From contig JAFDVL010000012.1 in assembly GCA_018268995.1 (NCBI GenBank), positions 222,328 to 286,327 of the forward strand: a stretch of DNA of 64,000 bases. Direction: 5' to 3'. The DNA comes from Acidobacteriota bacterium. Its GTDB lineage: Bacteria; Acidobacteriota; Blastocatellia; RBC074. The translations under genes were made by a program, and so were the position numbers. Below, one piece after another: positions 25,920 through 34,047 of the stretch (its first letter is position 1; the number at the start of each line of letters is the position of its first letter). Below the pieces are notes generated by a model. It ran no database searches. It was given only the letters and a program-made list of their open reading frames with translations, and was not told the origin of the DNA.

Positions 25920-26346
25920 CGAAGATCATCCCGTCTTTAATCCTGACTGATTTACCTTCCATCAATGAGCCCTCCGGGTTCGCGGGTGGCCCGTGCCGGT
26001 AGGTGATCGTAAACATGATGTTCGGTCCTGTTGGCACTGGATTGAAGGCCAAATGCACAATCTCATCGAACGTCAATTTTTTCTTTGCGACTGTCTTTTT
26101 CCGGGCGTTCACGATGATGGTGAATTCCCTGGGGCCGGTGTGGAAGTGCTCATCCTCTTTGAGATGAACCTTGTCACCGTTGTTAGGGATGACCTCATCT
26201 TCCTTGTTGCCCGTCACTTCGCGATAAAGCTCATGATGTAACGGGACATCACCCAGCTTATACAGCGCCTCGCCCGTAGTTGGATTCGGAGACTGATAGG
26301 GGTTCTGATCAATATGAATCCGTACTTCGTGTTGTTTTTCCGACAT
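25894..26346 (-). CDS. Tandem ubiquitin-like protein (Multi_ubiq type)
   Basis: The product is 150 residues. Two consecutive beta-grasp-like units can be read: residues about 7-70 (EVRIHIDQNPYQSPNP ... LHHELYREVTG) and about 72-150 (REFTIIVNARKKTVAKKKL ... LTFDEIVHLAF ... FTITYRHGP). Each has the Multi_ubiq pattern of strand, linker with Pro, LG or LTFDEIV helix, then strand. The C-terminus is not a bare diglycine (it ends in PTDKS), so processing or attachment would differ from eukaryotic ubiquitin. It is the first gene of the three-gene leftward operon and is divergent from the Xre regulator. Confidence 0.75.
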   Translation of the reverse strand: MSEKQHEVRIHIDQNPYQSPNPTTGEALYKLGDVPLHHELYREVTGNKEDEVIPNNGDKVHLKEDEHFHTGPREFTIIVNARKKTVAKKKLTFDEIVHLAFNPVPTGPNIMFTITYRHGPPANPEGSLMEGKSVRIKDGMIFDVTPTDKS

Positions 26347-26442
26347 TAGTAGTTCCCTCCTGTATCCATTTCTCGCCTTCCATATAGACTCACCCCATCA
26401 ACATCTGGCGATGCGCATACCATACATAGCAGTGCTAAATCT

Positions 26443-26470
26443 GTCAAGCAGCTTATTTGCGTTGCTTGAC
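26443..26470. promoter_or_regulatory. Inverted repeat, likely operator of the Xre regulator
   Basis: GTCAAGCA and TGCTTGAC form perfect 8-bp arms around a 12-base spacer in the divergent 184-base gap between the ubiquitin-like operon and the xre gene. The right arm overlaps TTGAC, which could be the -35 of the rightward genes. A dimeric Xre protein bound here could repress itself and perhaps the leftward operon. Confidence 0.45.
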
Positions 26471-26530
26471 GAATGCTGCAAAACAACCCAAAATAGGCCC
26501 ATTCATTCCCTATCTGAAGGAGTTATATGC

Positions 26531-26911
26531 ATGGCAAAAGTTAAGGATCATCAGAAAGCGCCTGATGATTCATTCGGCGCGCATCTTGCGCGTTTACGGA
26601 ACGCTAAAGGCCTGTCCTTGCGGCAGGTGGAAGAAGCAACCGAAGGCGAGGTCTCTAACGCTTACCTAAGCCAGTTGGAAAACAATAAAATTGCGAAGCC
26701 ATCTCCGAACATCTTGTATGTTCTTGCAGGTGTCTATGCCACCTCTTACGAAGACCTGATGAAACGCGCGGGATATTTCACTTCAGACGCGAAGGCTACT
26801 GGACAGAGACAGGCCAGGGCTGCGACCTTCGCGATACAAGACCTGACGCCGGAAGAAGAGACGATCCTTATTGACTACTTGGCTTTTATACGAAAACAAA
26901 AACGCAAGTGA
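26531..26911 (+). CDS. Xre-family transcriptional regulator
   Basis: The product is 126 residues from the ATG at 26,531, which has AAGGAG eight bases upstream; an in-frame ATG 120 bases earlier lacks such a site. A Xre helix-turn-helix occupies about residues 17-75 (LARLRNAKGLSLRQVEEATE, SNAYLSQLENNK, PSPNILYVLAGVY). It ends in TPEEETILIDYLAFIRKQK. It overlaps the next gene (GTGA), making a classic Xre plus ImmA/IrrE pair in which the peptidase cleaves or modulates the repressor. The divergent gap holds a matching inverted repeat. Confidence 0.85.
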   Translation: MAKVKDHQKAPDDSFGAHLARLRNAKGLSLRQVEEATEGEVSNAYLSQLENNKIAKPSPNILYVLAGVYATSYEDLMKRAGYFTSDAKATGQRQARAATFAIQDLTPEEETILIDYLAFIRKQKRK

Positions 26912-27828
26912 TCCGTCCCGATGACTCACTCCTCAATGCCAGCCAGCTTGCCACCGTACGGCGGCACGCTGATCTGTTATTGCGGGACGCATCTGCCATT
27001 GAGCGTTTTCCAACGCCGATTGATGATCTGATGGCGGCGGCAAAGTTAACCATCGTTGATGATGAAGTGCTGAACGAAAACTTTCTTCGTCAGTTTATGA
27101 AAATGGCGAAATCTGGTATTGCCACAATCAAATCGGCCTTGAGCAAGGTATTAGGCCTATACGAGTCTCACGACCGGCTTGTCGTCATTGATAAAGATGC
27201 CCCGAAGCCCCGACACCCCTTCATCAAACTTCATGAAGCTGGCCACGGCACATTGCCGCATCAGAATAAAGTCTATCGGTTCATTCATGATTGTGAGAAA
27301 ACACTCGACGCTGAAATCACTGACTTGTTTGAGAGGGAAGCTAACGTTTTCGCCTCCGAGGTTTTGTTCCAAGGGGAGGTCTTTGCCAAAGAGGCTCAGG
27401 ATTTAAGCTTCGGCATTAAGACTCCTATGGCGCTCGCCCGCAAATTCGGGGCGTCTAATTACGCGACATTTCGCCGCTACGCAATTACCAATCCCTACGC
27501 CTGCTGTGTGGTTGTCCTGGAGCCGTCAGTCTACAACCTTGATGGAGGCTTCACGTGCGACGTACGCCGCGTCGTTATGTCCAAATCGTTCGAGGCGATC
27601 TATGACGGCAAAATATTTGGTACAGCGGTGACTGACTCTCATCCCTTAGGACCGTCTGTACCCATCAATAGAAAACGCATGACGTCCGAAAGAGAGGTTG
27701 TGCTGATTGACCGCAATCGAGATGAGAGAGTCTGTATGGTAGAAGCATTTAATACCACTCATCAAATCTTGGTTCTCATCCGGGATATTGGGCGGCGAAG
27801 CAGGTCGGGTATCGTGCTGCCGGGATAG
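26908..27828 (+). CDS. ImmA/IrrE-type metallopeptidase
   Basis: The product is 306 residues, starting at a GTG that overlaps the xre stop. The zinc-binding HExxH is HEAGHGTLPHQ (about residues 108-118), and LFEREANVFASEVLF (about residue 145) supplies the third ligand Glu, as in ImmA/IrrE proteins. A C-terminal domain of about 130 residues, with YDGKIFGTAV and VVLIDRNRDERVCMVEAF, is beta-rich and resembles sensor-like tails of this family. Members cleave Xre repressors after DNA damage or phage signals. The coupling to the upstream regulator supports that role, with control of the adjacent defence-like operon as an inference. Confidence 0.85.
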   Translation: MIRPDDSLLNASQLATVRRHADLLLRDASAIERFPTPIDDLMAAAKLTIVDDEVLNENFLRQFMKMAKSGIATIKSALSKVLGLYESHDRLVVIDKDAPKPRHPFIKLHEAGHGTLPHQNKVYRFIHDCEKTLDAEITDLFEREANVFASEVLFQGEVFAKEAQDLSFGIKTPMALARKFGASNYATFRRYAITNPYACCVVVLEPSVYNLDGGFTCDVRRVVMSKSFEAIYDGKIFGTAVTDSHPLGPSVPINRKRMTSEREVVLIDRNRDERVCMVEAFNTTHQILVLIRDIGRRSRSGIVLPG

Positions 27829-28318
27829 ATTTCCTATGAAAGGCAAAGGATATTATGTTTCTTAAAGCGGGCAGCCTCAAACAGCGTGTCATTTTCCGAA
27901 ATATTTGGCGCTGGCGCGACTCATTTGCCTTCACCAGTAACTACTGATGCGGTTCCGTCGCGCTTCCTGCCGGGGCTACGCCAAATAAGGTACAAAATTC
28001 TGTGCCATTTAATCTGCCAAGTCACAAGCGCTCTATTTTTGTGGCGGCTGCTGTCCCGGCCTGCGGTTTCATTGCTTTCGTCACTCCATCATGCTTAAAT
28101 CCTCTTTCCCTAAACGTAGAGCCTTCCGCCCTTCAGCAAACAGCCTGGGTTTAGGCGTATTTGGCGCACGGCAATTCCGTGCGCGGCCCGTCAGCGATTC
28201 CGTTGAAAAGTGCAAGCAGACTAAAGGTTACTGAAAACCAGCAACCCTTGGCTTCATTACCTCGATGCTGTCGCAAGTTCTGCGACCATTGGGAAACTTC
28301 CTTTGAGGTGTAAACGAC
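27829..28318. other. Intergenic stretch with one strong hairpin
   Basis: No convincing gene is seen in these 490 bases. At 28,164-28,184 the arms GCGCACGG and CCGTGCGC enclose a 5-base loop. There is no T-run after it, so it is not a standard terminator. The last 20 bases carry GAGG upstream of the next start. Confidence 0.5.
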
Positions 28319-28603
28319 ATGCCAGCCAAAGCATCTATCATTAAGCTCAATGACCTCTCGCAAGCTATCGACCGTGCCGTCGCCGCGAGCGCGGGAAAAA
28401 CCAAAGTGTTAGGGGGACTGATCATGGGTCGCCAATTGTCGGCGGCAGCCGCTGCCAAGATTGACGCCAAAGCGCTGGCCAGTAACATCACTAAACAGAT
28501 GGTGCCCGCCCTATCGGGCTTCAAGCTAACGCCCAAAGTAGTGGTCGATATTGGCGGCGTTACCACAGTGGGCTTTATTGCCAAAGAAGAACTGGCTCCC
28601 TAG
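28319..28603 (+). CDS. Small Ala-rich hypothetical protein
   Basis: The product is 94 residues with GAGG upstream of the ATG. The N-terminal half is helical (LNDLSQAIDRAVAASAGKT), the centre is very Ala-rich (SAAAAAKIDAKALASNITKQ), and the C-terminal third is Val/Gly-rich (VVVDIGGVTTVGFIAKEEL). There are no Cys residues. It sits 4 bases before a Cys-rich gene and is almost certainly co-translated with it. The function is not known. A carrier, chaperone or peptide substrate for the neighbour are possibilities without direct support. Confidence 0.6.
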   Translation: MPAKASIIKLNDLSQAIDRAVAASAGKTKVLGGLIMGRQLSAAAAAKIDAKALASNITKQMVPALSGFKLTPKVVVDIGGVTTVGFIAKEELAP

Positions 28604-28607
28604 TGCT

Positions 28608-29051
28608 ATGAGCGAAGCTGAAACCAATCCCGCTCCTGCCCCACCGCTGATGTGTCCGAGCGCACAGCCGGAGATGGAGGACAGTGTCGTCCTGGGTGTT
28701 CTGGAAAACACCTCCGCAGGACAGCGCCTAGCCTGGCTTGAAAAACCCCAGCCCGTCACACTGCAATTGCTGGCGCTGACCGGGGAAGTTGACCCGCGCC
28801 AGATTTTCCGGTTTGCGGCGCGCTGCGAAGAAAGTCGCTGCGTTCACTTCGATGGGCAGGATTGTCGGCTGGCGGCGCGGATCGTACAGATATTGCCGGT
28901 GGCGGTAGATGCACTGCCTCCCTGTCGCCTTCGGCCCACGTGCCGTTGGTATCAACAGGAAGGCCGGGCCGCTTGTTTACGGTGTCCCGAGGTGGTCACA
29001 CAGTTAGAAAACCCCACCGCAGAAATGGTGCAAGCGGCTACACCGCAATAG
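28608..29051 (+). CDS. Cys-rich small protein, cyanobacterial-like family
   Basis: The product is 147 residues from the ATG at 28,608. It has eight Cys residues: one at position 16 in MCPSAQPEMEDSVVLGV, then CEESRC, FDGQDC, PPCRLRPTC and ACLRC. The pattern suggests zinc or iron-sulfur binding. From memory, proteins of about 130 residues with the same ordered blocks (CPSAQPEME, FRFAAPC, HFDG, TCRWxxQEG, CxRCP) occur in cyanobacteria under the loose name 'nitrogen fixation protein'; their function is not established. No nif genes are in the window. The partner gene lies 4 bases upstream. Confidence 0.6.
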   Translation: MSEAETNPAPAPPLMCPSAQPEMEDSVVLGVLENTSAGQRLAWLEKPQPVTLQLLALTGEVDPRQIFRFAARCEESRCVHFDGQDCRLAARIVQILPVAVDALPPCRLRPTCRWYQQEGRAACLRCPEVVTQLENPTAEMVQAATPQ

Positions 29052-29063
29052 GTGCTTACGGGA

Positions 29064-29399
29064 TCAGCCCGCTCCGCAATGCCTGGCGATAAGCTGATCC
29101 AGCAGGGCATTGAATTCTGCGGGCCGCTGCCGTGCGATGGGCGCGCGGGTGGGCCAGATGGGGAGCATCTCGGCGGGACGATCCATCAGCGGACCGCTGC
29201 CTAAGGCCGGGCCGATAATCCAGGTCGGCAAGTTGAGGCGCGCATATTCGGGATACATCTTGCGGGCGTAATCTTCAAAGCTGCCGGCATCTGTCGCCAA
29301 GGGGGCGAAGATCAACATGGCCACCATCGTGCCGCAGCGTGCGCAGGGGATGAGCCGGCTCTCGATCACTTCTTGCGGCTCCGGTGGGCGCGGTGGCAA
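29064..29399 (-). CDS. Hypothetical protein with CARC motif
   Basis: The product is 111 residues from a TTG at 29,399 that abuts the divergent DnaA-N-like gene. It contains CARCGTMVAMLIFAP, then FEDYARKMYPEYARLNLPTW and WIIGPALG, and ends in a helical region with a His/Cys tail. These blocks look conserved rather than random. The start is uncertain because the gene may begin further upstream in the overlapping strand. The function is unknown. Confidence 0.5.
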   Translation of the reverse strand: MPPRPPEPQEVIESRLIPCARCGTMVAMLIFAPLATDAGSFEDYARKMYPEYARLNLPTWIIGPALGSGPLMDRPAEMLPIWPTRAPIARQRPAEFNALLDQLIARHCGAG

Positions 29400-29813
29400 A
29401 TGGACGCATCGCTACGCGAACTGGCCAAACAAGTGCCAGACCGAGATTGGCTAGAGCGTGTCGGCCTGCCGAAAATGACACGCGTGTTGTTCGCCGAATT
29501 CTATCGAAAGCAATCACGCGGCAAACCGAACAACGCATACGTGGGAGCCGCGCCACCCACACCTCCATCGGAGCAGATGGTGCGATTGCCAGCGTATAGC
29601 GAATTTTGGCAAAGCGTGTTGCCGAGCATTCAAGCCACCGTAAACGAGCAAAACTTCCAGGTTTGGTTCGCCCCACTAAATGCCATCCAGCGCGACGGCG
29701 TGACTGTCATTACAGCCCCGGATCAAGTGTTTCAGGACTGGCTCGAAAATAACTATGCCGACGTGTTGGATAGTGTAGGGCTAACGAATCGGGCGTGGGA
29801 GTTCACACTGTGA
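29400..29813 (+). CDS. DnaA N-terminal-domain-only protein
   Basis: The product is 137 residues from the ATG at 29,400. Residues about 67-130 match domain I of DnaA: FWQSVLPSIQATVNEQNFQ, then VWFAPLNAIQRDGVTVI, then FQDWLENNYADVL. Domain I of DnaA binds helicase and regulators such as DiaA or SirA. There is no AAA+ core or DNA-binding domain IV, and the gene stops cleanly after domain I. The first 60 residues are unrelated and basic (KMTRVLFAEFYRKQSRGK). It could be a stand-alone adaptor that competes with DnaA for partners. This is inferred from one domain. Confidence 0.6.
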   Translation: MDASLRELAKQVPDRDWLERVGLPKMTRVLFAEFYRKQSRGKPNNAYVGAAPPTPPSEQMVRLPAYSEFWQSVLPSIQATVNEQNFQVWFAPLNAIQRDGVTVITAPDQVFQDWLENNYADVLDSVGLTNRAWEFTL

Positions 29814-29838
29814 ACAGGAAGGATCTCTGAGAATCGTT

Positions 29839-30198
29839 ATGCCAATCAAACCGGAAAACAAAAAGCTGTATCCGCCGAATTGGAAGACGCTCAGTCATTT
29901 GGTGCGTTTCGTGCGTGCGAAAGGGCGTTGTCAGAATTGTGGTCGCACTCATGGGCAACGCTTTCTGTTCAGCCCAGGGCAAATTATTTTGAGGGCTGCG
30001 CATTTGAATCAAGACCCGACCGATAATCGGAAAACGAATTTGCGCGCGCTTTATCAAAAATGCCATCTCGCGCACGACTGTTCGGATAATCTCAAGCGTG
30101 CAGCAATAAATCGCTTTCTCAAGCGATTGTTTCGACAGCCTACGCTATTTGATTTTGAAGAGAGGGCTCCTTATGATAAGATTAACTCTACCGACTGA
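29839..30198 (+). CDS. HNH-like protein
   Basis: The product is 119 residues. It shows an HNH-type zinc-finger layout: CQNCGRTHG (about residues 31-39), then AAHLNQDPTDNRKTNLRALY, and QKCHLAHD with the final Cys and His. The pattern of CxxC, H, DNR-N-L and CHxxHD is common in small HNH nuclease-like proteins. The third Cys position is partly replaced (YQKC instead of CxxC), so catalytic competence is uncertain. It lies 25 bases after the DnaA-N-like gene. Confidence 0.65.
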   Translation: MPIKPENKKLYPPNWKTLSHLVRFVRAKGRCQNCGRTHGQRFLFSPGQIILRAAHLNQDPTDNRKTNLRALYQKCHLAHDCSDNLKRAAINRFLKRLFRQPTLFDFEERAPYDKINSTD

Positions 30199-30787
30199 GA
30201 TCGTTGCAGATATTTGTATCCTCCTAATTTCGGCTTGCTGACAGGGCGATGCCTGAGCCTAATATATAGGAAGCAGAACTACCGATAAGGAGAAATATAG
30301 AGTGTCTACTTATAATTGGCATAATCTGATTCAAGCAGCGACCAAATACTCCTTAGTTCTGTGTATAACGCATATAAAAATCTTGAATAATTTTGCTAAG
30401 GAATCTACTATAGCGGTGCTCGCGCAAAATTCAATTAATTGACGAATGGAAAAAAGCATATTCTTCTTAGGTTGAATCTTAGCACTAAGCTGCTTAATTG
30501 TTTTTACGTGAGTGATAACCTGATCATAGTTGGGTTGGGGAGATGATATCTAATTGCGTCGCCTCAGTGTGCAAGATAAGTTCCTGCTTCATTCGACCCC
30601 ACTTGTCTTGGCCGCATATTAACGTTCGAAACCAAAAGTCCAGATATGACGTGCCTAGCTTGGCGTCTGTCTTACAGAAATACGCGTCTAACCAGGGTGA
30701 CAAACGTCCATTGGTCATCTAAACCAAGCCAAATGATCTATACGCCATTACCCTCACTATCATAAATCCTAAAGATGGAAGAGATTT
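30199..30787. other. Gap before the Dpd island
   Basis: This stretch of about 590 bases is more AT-rich than its surroundings. A leftward frame of 64 codons at 30,524-30,718 has no recognised features, and I do not call it a gene. The promoter for the long rightward dpd operon should lie near its right end. A possible ribosome-binding site GGAAGAG precedes the ATG at 30,788. Confidence 0.5.
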
Positions 30788-33700
30788 ATGGAAACGGTTC
30801 GTATGGATGGACAAATTATAAAACACACGCATCATGGCGTTGGCAAGATAGTCTTTGTGCAGCCAGATCTGTTAACAATTCGTTTTCTGGATGGGCAAGA
30901 AATGTTGTTTAAACCGCATGCCCTCAGGAATGGCGACCTTGTACACGCAAAGCTAACCGTTGGCAGTTATTGCCTCAGCCAAAATGGAAAATGCATGATC
31001 AAACGCATTGCTACATTATCTGGTAGCAATCCTATTGAGTACGAGGTTACGTATGAAAATGGCTTAAGCGCAGTGGTAAGTGAAATAGCATTGATACCTC
31101 TACCGGGACCTGTGGAGCAGGATCCCCTCATGCAATTTGCCGGACACGATCTGCAGAGTTATGGACTCTTTAGATTACGGGAGCAACTCGTTAACGCTTC
31201 CGCTAAGACTCTACAAGTAGGAAAAGGATTACGTGCGCTGCTTTCCAGCCGCATTGATTTGCGTCCGCATCAGGCCTACGTCGCAGGTGTAGTGCTGCTT
31301 GATTTGTGTCGGCGTTACCTTTTGGCCGATGAAGTTGGACTCGGCAAGACGATAGAGGCTGGCATCATTATCCATGACCTTCTGACCGCTAAACCTGATG
31401 CCCGTGTGCTAATACTTTGCCCCAGCACCTTAGGACAACAGTGGTTGTGTGAAATCTACGCTAAATTTGGAGGGCAGATATTTACTTTCCTAGATCTTCA
31501 CGTGGGTAAAAAGATCAACTGGCAGGGGTTGCAAAAAGCAATTGCTTCGACAACCTTGGCAGCTTATGACGTGCCAAAAGAATTGTCGAAGATTGCATGG
31601 GATCTGGTAGTGGTGGATGAAGCTCATCATCTGATCAACTCGCCCGTGCTTTATGAGTTTGTCCGTCAACTATCACGCGCGGTTCCTTCACTTCTGCTGC
31701 TCAGCGCAATTCCGGCTCAACGGCGTGAAGACGATTTTCTGCGTTTACTGGTGCTACTGGAGCCTGATCGCTATCAATCCGATTCCAGCAACGCCCAGGA
31801 GGAGTTTCGCACACTCTACTCGGCTCAAAGTGCCATTGGCCGACGGTTACGCCGTCTGTTACGCCGGATCGAAGGTGTTTCGTCGGGTGATTCTACGCCG
31901 GAAGAGGTAAAAGAGCTTATGCTGAGTCTGATGGAGTTGCCGGTCCTCAGCGAAGATAAAAGACTGAACAGTCTGATCACCTCACTTAAGGCAAGCGAGA
32001 ATACTTTCATTGATGATGCACGTGCAATTGTTCACTACGTCGCCGATCGCTATCGCATTCATCGACGCATTCTTCGTAACCGCAAAACTCGTTTGGTTGA
32101 GGAGGGGCAGATACAGTTGATTCAAAGACGCTATGCGTCGTTTCCCTATCAACCGGAGCAAGTAGAGATCGAATTGGTGCAAGCTGTCGAAGCCATTATT
32201 CGGGAGCTGCGCCAAAGGAAAGCTCCGAACGATGTAGTTATTCCTTTCGTCCGCACCGTCCTTCAAAGTTTGGTGCTGCCGACGACTGCACAAGACTTTT
32301 TGGAGAGACTGGCCGATGCAGACTCAGGAAGGCTCAACGACAAGGGGATGGACTATCTGGCGATGGGATACATGTTCGGTTATGAGGACTGGGAAGATTA
32401 TGCCGAGTTGGTGTGTATGGGAGTTCGGGGGTACATTTCAGATGAGCTGACAGAGCGTGCGTTAGCCCGCGCCACTGCCTGGTACAACTCTACCAAAACT
32501 GTTTCACGCTGGGGCGTGCTCATTAAACTCCTGAAGAGCCGACAACAACAAGCTCCGCTGCCGAAAATTCTCATCTTCGCCGGGTTCCCCGGCGCGGCGG
32601 AGGCCCTTGCTGAAAGGCTGCGTGCCGAATTCGGCAAAGAGGCAGTGAAGGAATTCCGTTTCGACCTCTCGCAGGAAGAGAAGGAACTAAACGTGCGTCA
32701 ATTTCAGACCAATTCGGCCACTTGGTTATTGGTTTCAGATGAAACCGGAGGAGAGGGGAGAAATTTTCAGTTTGCTGCAGAATTGATTCACTTCGATACC
32801 CCATGGTATGCGGCAAGAGTCGAGCAACGGATCGGGCGATTAGACCGGTTAGGTCGTGAAAGGATCAAATCGGAGGCGGTCTCGAACGTCATCTTTAGTG
32901 AAGGCTCAGTAGAGGACGGACTCGTATGTTGTTACCGCGAAGGAATGAAAGTCTATGAACAATCTATCAGCGGTCTGGAATTCGCGTTGCGCGACGTCGA
33001 ACGTCGCATCGTAGAGGTGGCAATAGATGGAGGATACGAAGGTCTGTATGATTATGTCTCGGAATTAAGCCAATTGGCTGAGCAGGAACGCGCGCAGGAT
33101 GAGAGCGAATCGGTACTGGACGAGGCGTCATTTGAACTCCGGGCGGCAGAGCGATACCGCAAGATTTCTCATGTTCGGGATGGGGATAAATCTTTGGAAG
33201 AAGCGTTCGTTAGCTATTTCCGCAGCATTTCTTCGGAGCGATCCGCCAAGGAAATCCATGATCCGGCATTCCCGCGCGGCATCTGGAAATTCGTGGCGGA
33301 CGATGCGCGCTTTGGGCAACTTCCTTTCGCTGGGCAGGGGAGCGACGGACTGCAGGGAGAAGTGAAGGGAACTTTTCTCCGGGAGATCGCGCAGCAACGG
33401 CCTGAATTGAACTTCTTCAACGTAGGAAATCCTTTCTTTGATGCTGTCATACAGTCACTGGTGATGCATCCGACAGGCCGTACCTACGCTCTTGCCTGTC
33501 GCCTATCGGGGCACGAATCTTGGATGGGCTTTGAGTATGTCTTTTTTGTCGCGCCCGATCTTACGCCGCTTGTGAATAATTATGGATTGGTAAATCAGGC
33601 GTTGAGTCTTTTTACTGCGCAACCATTGCACCTGTTTTGCGACGGACAAGGCAATTTCACTGAGCGAGATAGCGAATTGCTGTCTATTCGAAGAAGGTTA

Positions 33701-34039
33701 AAGCCCGAACATAAGAACCGCTCGTGGTGGAATCTCACCAAGGAGAAATCGCAATTGTTGCCACACTCATTCGGTGAGCAGGACTGGCAGGACGCTGTAA
33801 ACCATACGTACCGGCTGGCAAAAGACCGGGCGCGGCTCTTATTTCGGGAGCGCCTAGCTTTGACACTAGAGGCAGAAATGGCGCGGATCGCAGAGCAGCT
33901 CAGGCAAGCCAAAGGGCAGCCTGATAGATTTGCTGAAAACGAAACCGAAGCGCTACTGCTCCTGCTGGATTCGATTACCAACTGGCGCGTCGAACTAGAC
34001 AGCCTCGGCTTTCTATCTGTCAATGAAATAACTGTTTGA
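30788..34039 (+). CDS. dpdE: DpdE, SNF2-like helicase of Dpd island
   Basis: The product is 1083 residues. A beta-rich N-terminal domain of about 130 residues (HHGVGKIVFVQPDLLTIRFL) precedes an SF2/SNF2 ATPase. Motif I is LLADEVGLGKTIEAGI (about residue 180), motif II is VVVDEAHHL (about 276), and motif III-like is LLLLSAIPAQRREDD. In the second half VSDETGGEGRNFQF and RVEQRIGRLDRLGR (about 650-690) are motifs V and VI. The C-terminal 400 residues are specific to the family. DpdE belongs to the Dpd cluster, in which the E-K genes are required for restriction of unmodified DNA. It heads the rightward operon and overlaps the next gene. Confidence 0.85.
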   Translation: METVRMDGQIIKHTHHGVGKIVFVQPDLLTIRFLDGQEMLFKPHALRNGDLVHAKLTVGSYCLSQNGKCMIKRIATLSGSNPIEYEVTYENGLSAVVSEIALIPLPGPVEQDPLMQFAGHDLQSYGLFRLREQLVNASAKTLQVGKGLRALLSSRIDLRPHQAYVAGVVLLDLCRRYLLADEVGLGKTIEAGIIIHDLLTAKPDARVLILCPSTLGQQWLCEIYAKFGGQIFTFLDLHVGKKINWQGLQKAIASTTLAAYDVPKELSKIAWDLVVVDEAHHLINSPVLYEFVRQLSRAVPSLLLLSAIPAQRREDDFLRLLVLLEPDRYQSDSSNAQEEFRTLYSAQSAIGRRLRRLLRRIEGVSSGDSTPEEVKELMLSLMELPVLSEDKRLNSLITSLKASENTFIDDARAIVHYVADRYRIHRRILRNRKTRLVEEGQIQLIQRRYASFPYQPEQVEIELVQAVEAIIRELRQRKAPNDVVIPFVRTVLQSLVLPTTAQDFLERLADADSGRLNDKGMDYLAMGYMFGYEDWEDYAELVCMGVRGYISDELTERALARATAWYNSTKTVSRWGVLIKLLKSRQQQAPLPKILIFAGFPGAAEALAERLRAEFGKEAVKEFRFDLSQEEKELNVRQFQTNSATWLLVSDETGGEGRNFQFAAELIHFDTPWYAARVEQRIGRLDRLGRERIKSEAVSNVIFSEGSVEDGLVCCYREGMKVYEQSISGLEFALRDVERRIVEVAIDGGYEGLYDYVSELSQLAEQERAQDESESVLDEASFELRAAERYRKISHVRDGDKSLEEAFVSYFRSISSERSAKEIHDPAFPRGIWKFVADDARFGQLPFAGQGSDGLQGEVKGTFLREIAQQRPELNFFNVGNPFFDAVIQSLVMHPTGRTYALACRLSGHESWMGFEYVFFVAPDLTPLVNNYGLVNQALSLFTAQPLHLFCDGQGNFTERDSELLSIRRRLKPEHKNRSWWNLTKEKSQLLPHSFGEQDWQDAVNHTYRLAKDRARLLFRERLALTLEAEMARIAEQLRQAKGQPDRFAENETEALLLLLDSITNWRVELDSLGFLSVNEITV

Positions 34040-34047
34040 ACAGAGCG

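Noticed and set aside
27886..28098. Rightward frame of 70 codons in the gap before the Ala-rich gene
   Set aside because: No ribosome-binding site, composition not protein-like, and no partner in phase.
30524..30718. Leftward frame of 64 codons before dpdE
   Set aside because: AT-rich, no recognisable features, no ribosome-binding site; left as unassigned.
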